From an uncultured Porphyromonadaceae bacterium (GTDB taxonomy: Bacteria > Bacteroidota > Bacteroidia > Bacteroidales > Muribaculaceae): DNA of 46,789 nt. Shown one piece after another: positions 9,434 to 15,983 of the stretch. The stretch covers positions 1 to 46,789 of the forward strand of contig CAMWIH010000002.1 in NCBI GenBank assembly GCA_947174305.1. Direction: 5' to 3'. The position numbers and the translations under genes were made by a program. Under the pieces are notes generated by a model. That model was not told the DNA's origin, did not search any database, and saw nothing but the letters and a program-made list of their open reading frames with translations. Position 1 is the stretch's first letter. Each line of letters opens with the position of its first letter.

Positions 9434-11098
9434 ATGAATCCTACCCGAAAAAGATATTTCCTTACATTGATGTTACTTTCTCTCTTTACGGTTTGTGCGT
9501 GGCCAACCACAATCTCGAAAGAGTTAAGGATATACCCTTATCAAGATCCTCAGGAACTGATGGACAAAGCCGAAGAGTACCTCACAAAAAATATTACCGA
9601 CAGCGCCTTGATGTGTTACACAGCCGTTATCGGCCAATTCCCCGATAAGATTCCTGATGAATATCGTTCAACCGTCATTACCGCACTCAACGGCATCGGA
9701 CTCATCCATTACCTCAATGGCCACAATAGCGAGGCTTATTCCAACTTTGCTCAGTCCATTGATCTTGATGAGAGAGCCGATTCCCCGGGATACATTAACA
9801 TTGCCGGTCTGTTGCATTATTATGGAGACGAGGAAAAGAGCATTGAATATCTGAAAAAAGGATTTGACGCTGCCGTAAATAAAGGAAACCAGTATTATCT
9901 CTGCCTCTCTTTTATCAATCTTGTAAACTCTGCTTTCACCACCGGCGACACCTCTCACCTGAAAGATTTGACCTCCCGTTTCCGTGCCTCTCTTAAAGAC
10001 AAGGACACTCCCGAAAGTCGATATGCCTTACAGTTGGCCTATGCTATCGAATCAGCTGAAGCCGGCAACTATCAAATGGCTGTGGAGCATCTGAAGAAAG
10101 TGCCTTCTGTGCTTGATGGATTCTTCCTGCGCGACAGAGCCATTTTCGACACCAATGCCAATATCGCCAGAATGTTTCAGAAGGCAAACATGGCTGACTC
10201 TGCCATGCATTATATGAAGAAAGCGGAAATCTTTGCCTCCTCACAACGGCAATCCGATATGATTATCGAAATAACAAAAGAGCTTTCTTCATTATGCGCC
10301 TTAAACGGGGATAGTGCCGGCTGGAGAAAATACAGATACAGATGGCTCGAACTTCAGGACTCACTCTTCGACATTAAAGGGATGAGGGAAGTTCATAATC
10401 TTGAAATGAGCTATGAGGCACAACGCTTTGGAAAGAAGATAGAACACCTCACAATAGAGAAAAATTTCAGGATGAAATTGATTATCCTGTCTGTTATTGG
10501 AATTGTCATCTTGACCGTCATGCTTATTATCGTATTGAGATACAATAAGAAGCTGGTGGATAAGAACCACAATCTGTTTCAAAAGAATCTTGATATTTTA
10601 GCCTTGAAGAAATCAGGTTCCGATAGTCATCCCCTCCCCGATGAAACTATTCAGGAGAGCACCATCCCTGCAGATCAAGAGGAGGATAAGAATACCTACA
10701 TTCTATCTGAAAGTGATATGGATTCTCTTTGGAACCGCATCAAGACAGTGATGGAAGATGAAAGTGCTTTCTGCGACCAGGACTTTTCTATGCAAAAACT
10801 TGCAGAACTCGTCAATAGCAACACTAAATACATATCCCAGACAATAAACCATAAGACCGGTCAGAAGTTTACTTCATACCTTAGTGAAAAAAGGATTGAT
10901 GTGGCATGCCAAAGATTCATTGACAATGAAACTTACGGACACGTGACCCTCGAAGCTATCATAGCAGATGTTGGTTACAAATCAAGAAGCTCCTTTATCA
11001 AGGCTTTTAAACGATATACCGGACTGACCCCATCTGAATATCGTAAAATCGCTCTTGAAAAAGCCACAGAAGCCTCTCGGAAGAGTCCCTTGGCCTAA
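9434..11098 (+). CDS. Membrane-anchored TPR / AraC-type transcriptional regulator
   Basis: A 554-aa regulator with an N-terminal signal or membrane segment (~8-25) and a sensory region of TPR-like helical repeats (~40-300, e.g. AMHYMKKAEIFASS). A second membrane helix follows (~347-367, LIILSVIGIVILTVMLIIVL) and then a cytoplasmic AraC-family double helix-turn-helix (~445-545, ending YTGLTPSEYRKI). This layout resembles Bacteroidota one-component sensors in which periplasmic TPRs face the signal and the AraC domain binds DNA. It is transcribed away from the two large secreted-protein genes, so those are its best candidate targets (inference). No kinase domain is present, so it is not a hybrid two-component system. 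Confidence 0.85.
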   Translation: MNPTRKRYFLTLMLLSLFTVCAWPTTISKELRIYPYQDPQELMDKAEEYLTKNITDSALMCYTAVIGQFPDKIPDEYRSTVITALNGIGLIHYLNGHNSEAYSNFAQSIDLDERADSPGYINIAGLLHYYGDEEKSIEYLKKGFDAAVNKGNQYYLCLSFINLVNSAFTTGDTSHLKDLTSRFRASLKDKDTPESRYALQLAYAIESAEAGNYQMAVEHLKKVPSVLDGFFLRDRAIFDTNANIARMFQKANMADSAMHYMKKAEIFASSQRQSDMIIEITKELSSLCALNGDSAGWRKYRYRWLELQDSLFDIKGMREVHNLEMSYEAQRFGKKIEHLTIEKNFRMKLIILSVIGIVILTVMLIIVLRYNKKLVDKNHNLFQKNLDILALKKSGSDSHPLPDETIQESTIPADQEEDKNTYILSESDMDSLWNRIKTVMEDESAFCDQDFSMQKLAELVNSNTKYISQTINHKTGQKFTSYLSEKRIDVACQRFIDNETYGHVTLEAIIADVGYKSRSSFIKAFKRYTGLTPSEYRKIALEKATEASRKSPLA

Positions 11099-11151
11099 AC
11101 CATACTCCTTATTCTCTTGTTAAAATAGAAAAGTAAAATCCATTATAGACT

Positions 11152-11550
11152 ATGAAAACTAAACTTCAGAAAGCAATAGAGAAAAAAGATATAGAGGGCG
11201 CCCGGGCGCTTGTCATAGAACTCATAGAAAAGCATCCCGATAAAAGGTCGTCGCTTGATGCCGTGACAATGTTAGTCAGGAACTTCCCCGAAGTATTTGA
11301 GGAGGATGAAAACGATATGCGCGATATCGAGCGCAAAGACTATTCCCAAGCCATCAAGTCTCGTCTCACCGACCGCCTCAAAGAGAATTTCTCACGCGAA
11401 AAGCTTTCCATTTTTGTGGATATGGCCGTTTCAATGGCGCGTCATCCAAATGAAAAAGCCCTCCCGCTAAATGAAGATATAGTGGGAGAACTTATAGCCG
11501 ACGAATTTTCAGTTCCTACAGTCGGAAGCCCCGAAGGATCCGAAAAATAA
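11152..11550 (+). CDS. Small acidic/basic protein of unknown function
   Basis: A 132-aa soluble, highly charged and apparently all-helical protein with no recognised motif. It starts at ATG 11152, 53 bp after the AraC-type regulator and on the same strand, so it may be cotranscribed with it. It lies just outside the phage-derived cassette, whose first gene points toward it. I do not recognise the family. A helical hairpin such as a small regulatory or chaperone-like protein is possible, but nothing in the sequence proves it. Confidence 0.6.
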   Translation: MKTKLQKAIEKKDIEGARALVIELIEKHPDKRSSLDAVTMLVRNFPEVFEEDENDMRDIERKDYSQAIKSRLTDRLKENFSREKLSIFVDMAVSMARHPNEKALPLNEDIVGELIADEFSVPTVGSPEGSEK

Positions 11551-11552
11551 AT

Positions 11553-11583
11553 AGCGAAGCTGTTCCGTTCCGGAGCTTTGCGC
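11553..11583 (-). terminator. Possible terminator between unknown gene and amidase
   Basis: GCGAAGCT and AGCTTTGC form an 8-bp imperfect stem with a GC-rich interior. Read on the - strand it is followed by TATTTATTTTT, so it could end the leftward phage-cassette transcript. Confidence 0.4.
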
Positions 11584-11636
11584 CGGTAAGCCTCTTCACT
11601 CTCGCGAAGCTGTTTCCGCCGGCGGCTGTGCCGCTG

Positions 11637-12035
11637 TCATAATTCGGAAATTTCGAAGCAGGGGCAAGCCTTGGCTGCAAATTCCTTGTGCCCATGCAAA
11701 GTGGCTTCCGGAAATTCCTTCCTGAGCTTCGCCACCAGCTCCCTGAGAGCCCGCTTCTGCGCATCGGTGCGCGTATCCTTTGGAAGAAGATGTCGCGCAT
11801 CAAGTCCCCCCACATAACACACCCCGATGGAATTTTTGTTCTGACCAAGGCAATGCGCCCCAACCTCCTCAACCGGGCGACCAGCGTGAACACTGCCGTC
11901 GAGATAAACCACATAATGATATCCGATCGTGCGGAAACCGCGTTGCCGGTGCCACGACCGGATATCATCTACTGTTACCTCCCTCCCTTCAGGAGTGGCG
12001 CTACAATGCAGAATTATCTTATCTATCTTTCTCAT
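11637..12035 (-). CDS. N-acetylmuramoyl-L-alanine amidase (T7-lysozyme-like endolysin)
   Basis: A 132-aa zinc amidase that cleaves the bond between MurNAc and the peptide stem. Sequence features: IILHCSATP at the N-terminus (first zinc histidine H10), GYHYVVYLDG and GAHCLGQNKNSIGVCYVGG in the middle, and HGHKEFAAKACPCF near the end with the second histidine and the cysteine ligand. This is the amidase_2/PGRP fold in its short phage form. No signal peptide is present, so release would need a holin. The gene upstream, overlapping by 17 bp, encodes a small two-helix membrane protein that fits that role. It is the last gene of the leftward phage-cassette operon. Confidence 0.9.
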   Translation of the reverse strand: MRKIDKIILHCSATPEGREVTVDDIRSWHRQRGFRTIGYHYVVYLDGSVHAGRPVEEVGAHCLGQNKNSIGVCYVGGLDARHLLPKDTRTDAQKRALRELVAKLRKEFPEATLHGHKEFAAKACPCFEISEL

Positions 12036-12288
12036 CTTCTTTTATTTTTAAATCATCCCTAACTATAATCTTCCTGCGGAAATCACCGCGCAAAGCATTC
12101 ACGTGTACCGAGATTCCCAATATCGAGCCCACGAAGAGTGAAATCTCCCCGAAAGCATAAAGCACCGAGGAATTGATCTCCCCCTCGGGCGGTGACACGA
12201 AACTCATAAAAAGCAATACAAGCCCGCACACCATAGTGCCTACGGCCAAGCCGTATGAAATCTTCTCTTTCGTTGTCAATGTCTTCAT
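12019..12288 (-). CDS. Small two-helix membrane protein, holin-like
   Basis: An 89-aa protein with two transmembrane helices (~10-33, ISYGLAVGTMVCGLVLLFMSF, and ~43-64) joined by a short PPEGEI loop and followed by a charged cytoplasmic tail. It overlaps the amidase start, a common holin-endolysin arrangement. It also resembles small membrane proteins I recall next to amidases in Bacteroidales phage regions, but the holin function is inferred from topology and position only. Confidence 0.65.
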   Translation of the reverse strand: MKTLTTKEKISYGLAVGTMVCGLVLLFMSFVSPPEGEINSSVLYAFGEISLFVGSILGISVHVNALRGDFRRKIIVRDDLKIKEDEKDR

Positions 12289-12322
12289 CTCCTCTTATAT
12301 ATTGCCATTCTTTTGAAATTCT

Positions 12323-12886
12323 TCATCCTCTTATATTCTTTATTATCTCCACTATCTTATCAAGAAGCCTCCCTTTCAGGGATGGAGGGAAAAGCAGCAT
12401 CCCCTCCTCAAATCGCGGACGCGGAATATACCCTCCCTCCGCAACTTTGCTCCCCGCGCCGCTACCGAAAATCTCCAAGGCACGTTTCCCATCTTTATGG
12501 GTCAGAGCCACCGCCGGAGAGGAATGGTTTGCGCCGCCTCTTCGCAGCCAGTGCCGCCGAAGGCTAACAGCCACATCGCCGGATTCAGCCACGTGCGTCA
12601 CGCCCTCCGGCCAGTCGCTCATCCTGATATACACCAGACGCATAAAATCATCTGGCAACAGGAAGAGAGACCCGGAGGTCGCTCCTCCAATCGGAAGCCC
12701 CTCTCCGAAATCACGTGCCTCTGCCGATAATATCACTCTCTCCGCGGCATCAACCATCACCCCCTTTATCAGGGAGCGAAGGTCGAACCAAGGGGAGCCA
12801 TACTCAACGGCATCATCAAGCACTGCAGGCGATTCATCAAGCCGAATCAGCACTGCCTCAACTATTTCATCTATCGAAATTCTCAT
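12323..12886 (-). CDS. Phage head-tail adaptor-like protein
   Basis: A 187-aa protein with an N-terminal helix (ISIDEIVEAVLIRLDE), a central segment GSLFLLPDDFMRLVYIRMSDW, and a C-terminal YIPRPRFEEGMLLFPPSLKG. This pattern (helical start, 'LPdDFlRl', then 'YIPrP') matches my recollection of a family found beside capsid genes in Bacteroidales prophages and thought to be a head-tail connector. It lies in the right place, downstream of the capsid and small head protein. The adaptor call is inference; it could equally be another head-completion protein. Confidence 0.5.
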   Translation of the reverse strand: MRISIDEIVEAVLIRLDESPAVLDDAVEYGSPWFDLRSLIKGVMVDAAERVILSAEARDFGEGLPIGGATSGSLFLLPDDFMRLVYIRMSDWPEGVTHVAESGDVAVSLRRHWLRRGGANHSSPAVALTHKDGKRALEIFGSGAGSKVAEGGYIPRPRFEEGMLLFPPSLKGRLLDKIVEIIKNIRG

Positions 12887-12919
12887 CTCTTCTTCACCCT
12901 GAAATCAAGCTTCTAAGAA

Positions 12920-13189
12920 TTATCTCTTCTCTTTCTTAAAGGCAACCATTCCGATTTGTGGAGAAACTTCTTCCTCCTCCGTCTCGATAAGCCGAATCTT
13001 CTTGCTCTTGAAATAGTGGCTATTCTCTATCATCTTCATCACAACAGGATTGCTGGTGGTGAAAGTGGCGGGAGTCACGCCATAGCCCGACAGGCTCCCG
13101 CCACTGAACCGCACCCTTACTATGTTGTGACCCGTAGGAATCAGGGCTATCCACTCCATCATCCCCATCACTCCGTAAGTTGCTTTCAT
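12920..13189 (-). CDS. Small phage head-associated protein of unknown role
   Basis: An 89-aa protein with a beta-rich core (NIVRVRFSGGSLSGYGVTPATFTTSNPVV) and a charged C-terminus. Proteins with the same 'v.FtGG...gVtPAtFtT' run are familiar from Bacteroidales phage clusters, next to capsid genes. A head-decoration, stabilising or completion role is possible. The gene lies 48 bp downstream of the capsid candidate on the same strand. Confidence 0.55.
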   Translation of the reverse strand: MKATYGVMGMMEWIALIPTGHNIVRVRFSGGSLSGYGVTPATFTTSNPVVMKMIENSHYFKSKKIRLIETEEEEVSPQIGMVAFKKEKR

Positions 13190-13237
13190 CGCTTCTCAAT
13201 TTTTAAGTAATTAGTGAAATAAAATAATGTTTCCTAA

Positions 13238-14743
13238 TCATTCCGCTGTAATCTCCCCGGTGAAGAGACTCCACGTTTTGACCATGTCTCCATCTTCACT
13301 CTCCTCTACAGTCATCTTCCACATCTGACCGCTTCTCGCTTTCGGAGAAATCCCGGGGCAGTCGCACGTGAGATAATACACATCCCCCTCTTCGGCATCT
13401 GTCGGTGCCTCCTCACTGCTCCAGAGCTTTATGCCCAATGCTGAGCCGGTGGCGTGCTCGCTGTCTCCGTCAATCCAGATATGACAGCTCCCCTTCAGGG
13501 CGAGTGCATCCCAGATAAGGATTCCGTTTCGGGTTGCCTCCTCACCCTCTACACGGTCGGAGAAGCTATGTTCCGAACTATACACGTAATGCACCAGCCT
13601 GTCTTCTCCTATCAGTGCCCCGCTGTTGTTCCATCCAAGACGGTCGAGCGTGGGTTCGCGCTTGATCTCTATGTCACCGAATACGGTGTGGAAGTTTGTC
13701 ACCGTCCAGCCCAGGGAATTGGTCTTGGTGGTGATCTGAATCTCCGGATGCTTGCTGAAATCTATGCACTGAATCTGCTCAAGAAGGTTCTTTCCCGCAA
13801 GAAGCAAGGCCGACTTTGGCACATCCTCTCCGGTGAAGAACATCTTTGCCATGGCTATCACATCCTCAACCGTCCAGCGTCCCTTGTGCATCAGCTCGCG
13901 CTTGAACTGCCAACGCAAACCCTCGGTGCAATAAACATACTGAAAACCCATCCTGGGAACCTGCAACTTAAACTTCCCTGCGCGCCCGGCCCAGAGCGTA
14001 CGGTTACCTCTCACCTTGAAGTTCGCTATCGCCTGCTCGGCTATGACCGCCTTGGAGAATGGTATGCGTTTCTTCTGCGAATCGAAGTAGTCGCTCACAA
14101 CTTGATTCATGCCCCGTTTCTGCAGATATACCCGTGTGGGCTGAGGCACAATCAGGTCGGGATCAACCTCCTTCTGGGTTTCATAGAGAGAGTTGGCAAG
14201 GATTACGATTTTAGTTCCTGCCGGGATGCGCGGAATAAGGCTGACCTCATCTTCCGGGCTGTTTTTCTTACCATTCACCGCCCTCACTATCGGACAGTTT
14301 GTGGCATTATCCCGATCCACAACAAAGAGCATCAGGCTCTGACCTACCGTGGGATACTGCCCCGTGACATCATATCCGTCAATCCCTTTCACAAGTAGCG
14401 TGCTGTAGGGTCGTGGAAGGTTCTGGTCGGAAGGGGCGAGCGGGAGGATGGTCTGTGTGGCCGACTGCAACTCAATATCCTCGCTGACAGTGATCATGCT
14501 CCTCGGCTCATCAATCATGTAATGCTCCACTTCCGGACTGTTCACCTTCACCCTCTTCGCTTTCAGCATGAGGTTCATCAGAGGGGTGTCGTCGGAATTG
14601 AACCTGAATAGCTCCTCATCTATGTCGCTCTCTATGAAAGCTCCGGGATTGATACCTCCTGATGCCTCCGAAGCGCCTGTAACGGTTACTGCCTGGCCGG
14701 GAAGATGGTCGGATACTCCTGCATTTCCAATTGTTCTTTTCAT
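13238..14743 (-). CDS. Major capsid protein candidate (HK97-fold, SU10/DUF5309-like)
   Basis: A 501-aa protein whose N-terminal third holds DEELFRFNSDDTPLMNLML, typical of SU10-type major capsid proteins ('..p..tPl..ll..'). Later segments QKKRIPFSKAVIAEQAIANF and GLRWQFKRELMHKGRW also fit that family. A C-terminal extension (~440-501) carries a separate small beta domain. It lies directly downstream of a protein with scaffold-like composition, the usual capsid order. It has no signal peptide or membrane helix. The capsid call rests on pattern and position; a structure prediction would settle it. No portal gene is present nearby, which is unusual for an HK97-type head. Confidence 0.6.
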   Translation of the reverse strand: MKRTIGNAGVSDHLPGQAVTVTGASEASGGINPGAFIESDIDEELFRFNSDDTPLMNLMLKAKRVKVNSPEVEHYMIDEPRSMITVSEDIELQSATQTILPLAPSDQNLPRPYSTLLVKGIDGYDVTGQYPTVGQSLMLFVVDRDNATNCPIVRAVNGKKNSPEDEVSLIPRIPAGTKIVILANSLYETQKEVDPDLIVPQPTRVYLQKRGMNQVVSDYFDSQKKRIPFSKAVIAEQAIANFKVRGNRTLWAGRAGKFKLQVPRMGFQYVYCTEGLRWQFKRELMHKGRWTVEDVIAMAKMFFTGEDVPKSALLLAGKNLLEQIQCIDFSKHPEIQITTKTNSLGWTVTNFHTVFGDIEIKREPTLDRLGWNNSGALIGEDRLVHYVYSSEHSFSDRVEGEEATRNGILIWDALALKGSCHIWIDGDSEHATGSALGIKLWSSEEAPTDAEEGDVYYLTCDCPGISPKARSGQMWKMTVEESEDGDMVKTWSLFTGEITAE

Positions 14744-14838
14744 CTCTTTTAAGTTTTAGTGATTGTTATTAGTGATTATTTTTGCTGTTTTAATTAATGA
14801 TTATCAACCTTTATCGTCTGTTTTGAGAGGTTAAGGGA

Positions 14839-15411
14839 TTATCTTCTCGCACTTTCCGCCAAGGAGAATATTCCACGGTTCCTCTTCTCCGAGCTTCCTC
14901 CACGACTTTCAAGGTGAGGCACCCCGTCGCTCGCCCCGACGCTTCGCATCTTTGCCTCGATATTGGCATTGCGACCCCTCAGCTCAGCTTCCCGAACCTC
15001 CTCGGCCAGACGGCGGTCATAACCCTGACCCTTCATCAGCACCTCCACCATATCGAGTGTGGGCTTCCCATTGCGGCATGCGTTCCCGATGTTGAAAAGC
15101 ATCAGGAGCGAGGAATCTATCTCTTCAGCCGATACGCCGCTCCCTCTCGCATATCCCTCCAATGAGGCCATAAAGTTTTCCATCTTGTCATCAATCCGGA
15201 AATCCTTTTCATCCTTGAGCAGGGCAAAGGTCTGGGGATAGATAGCGAACAAGCGTTCTATTTCTCCCAATCTTTCCTCATCTTTGCTCTCTGTTTCCTC
15301 TTTTTTCGGCTCCTGATTCTCTGTTTCCTCATTTTTAGGCTCTTCGCTCTCTTCCATCGGATTTTGTGTTCCTTCAAACTCAAAATCATCTCTCATCTCC
15401 ATTTTTTCCAT
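14839..15411 (-). CDS. Capsid scaffold-like protein
   Basis: About 190 aa if started at the internal ATG 15411 (MEKMEMRDD). The N-terminal ~50 residues are almost entirely Glu, Lys, Asn, Gln and Asp (PKNEETENQEPKKEET). A helical middle and an Arg-rich end follow. Acidic disordered start plus helices just before a capsid gene is typical of scaffolding proteins. The ORF-track start at 15447 lies upstream of the predicted transcription start, given the TAATTTTG box at 15445-15452 on this strand, so 15411 is preferred. It is the first gene of the leftward operon. Confidence 0.6.
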   Translation of the reverse strand: MEKMEMRDDFEFEGTQNPMEESEEPKNEETENQEPKKEETESKDEERLGEIERLFAIYPQTFALLKDEKDFRIDDKMENFMASLEGYARGSGVSAEEIDSSLLMLFNIGNACRNGKPTLDMVEVLMKGQGYDRRLAEEVREAELRGRNANIEAKMRSVGASDGVPHLESRGGSSEKRNRGIFSLAESARR

Positions 15412-15444
15412 ATCTGTATTCTTGTTTCGTTTTTGATTACGTTG

Positions 15445-15452
15445 CAAAATTA
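15445..15452 (-). promoter_or_regulatory. Leftward promoter -7 box of the phage cassette
   Basis: Reads TAATTTTG on the - strand, a match to TAnnTTTG. No clean TTTG was found at -33. It points at the scaffold/capsid operon and stands back to back with the rightward promoter at 15506-15536. Confidence 0.5.
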
Positions 15453-15505
15453 CAACCGGATTTTGCAGCAGAATCCTTAAATCTTTACAAATGCTAAAAA
15501 TATTA

Positions 15506-15536
15506 TTTGCATTGTTAAATATTTATATTAACTTTG
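15506..15536 (+). promoter_or_regulatory. Rightward promoter of the phage cassette
   Basis: TTTG at 15506-15509, 19 bp, then TAACTTTG at 15529-15536: a full match to the Bacteroidota sigma-ABfr consensus. Transcription should start near 15543, which rules out the TTG start at 15534 used by the ORF track. Confidence 0.8.
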
Positions 15537-15575
15537 CATCCGATAACGATATTTTCACTATTACTTATTTTATTT

Positions 15576-15983
15576 ATGAGAAAGATTGGAGCAGTATCCG
15601 AATTCGGATCAAAAAGAGACGCGGAGCTTTGGCAAGCCTACCGCCGCGCAATCGCCACATCGGGCGTGGTTTCAACAGAGGCCCTTTACGAGATGACGGC
15701 CTGTTCGCCGGCTTCCCGTTTCTGGGTGAGCGAAAGGCGCGCATCGGAGGTGATGGGGGCGATAATAAGGGGCGTGTCGATCAGCTTTATGAGCCCCACA
15801 CGGCAAGAGATGTTTCGTGAAATATTCAACCGTTTCATCCGATACAGGAGCAAGTTCCCCAAATCATCCATCTATGAGGCAACTTTCCATGCAGTCAACA
15901 CCCCGGCCCCGAAATTCTATCTCACTCCCAAAACAGTAAAAATCATCCTCTGCCGTTTAAGGCGTCAAAGACTTGGAAAATGA
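15576..15983 (+). CDS. Small terminase-like DNA-binding protein
   Basis: Started at ATG 15576 (MRKIGAVSEFG), downstream of the predicted transcription start, giving 135 aa. The protein is basic and helical (DAELWQAYRRAIATSG...; ends TPKTVKIILCRLRRQRLGK). It overlaps the large terminase start by the ATGA junction at 15980-15983, so the two are translationally coupled. TerS genes normally sit in exactly this position, so a TerS or DNA-recognition role is the best guess. No standard TerS motif was recognised, so the call rests on context. Confidence 0.55.
   Translation: MRKIGAVSEFGSKRDAELWQAYRRAIATSGVVSTEALYEMTACSPASRFWVSERRASEVMGAIIRGVSISFMSPTRQEMFREIFNRFIRYRSKFPKSSIYEATFHAVNTPAPKFYLTPKTVKIILCRLRRQRLGK

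Noticed and set aside
12255-12902. 215-aa + strand ORF and neighbours over the phage head genes
   Set aside because: Ser/Pro/Thr-rich antisense shadow of the adaptor-like gene; the - strand frame has consistent protein character and operon spacing.
13454-14398. 314-aa + strand ORF antisense to the capsid candidate
   Set aside because: No motif or promoter; composition typical of an antisense shadow, while the - strand gene fits the cassette.
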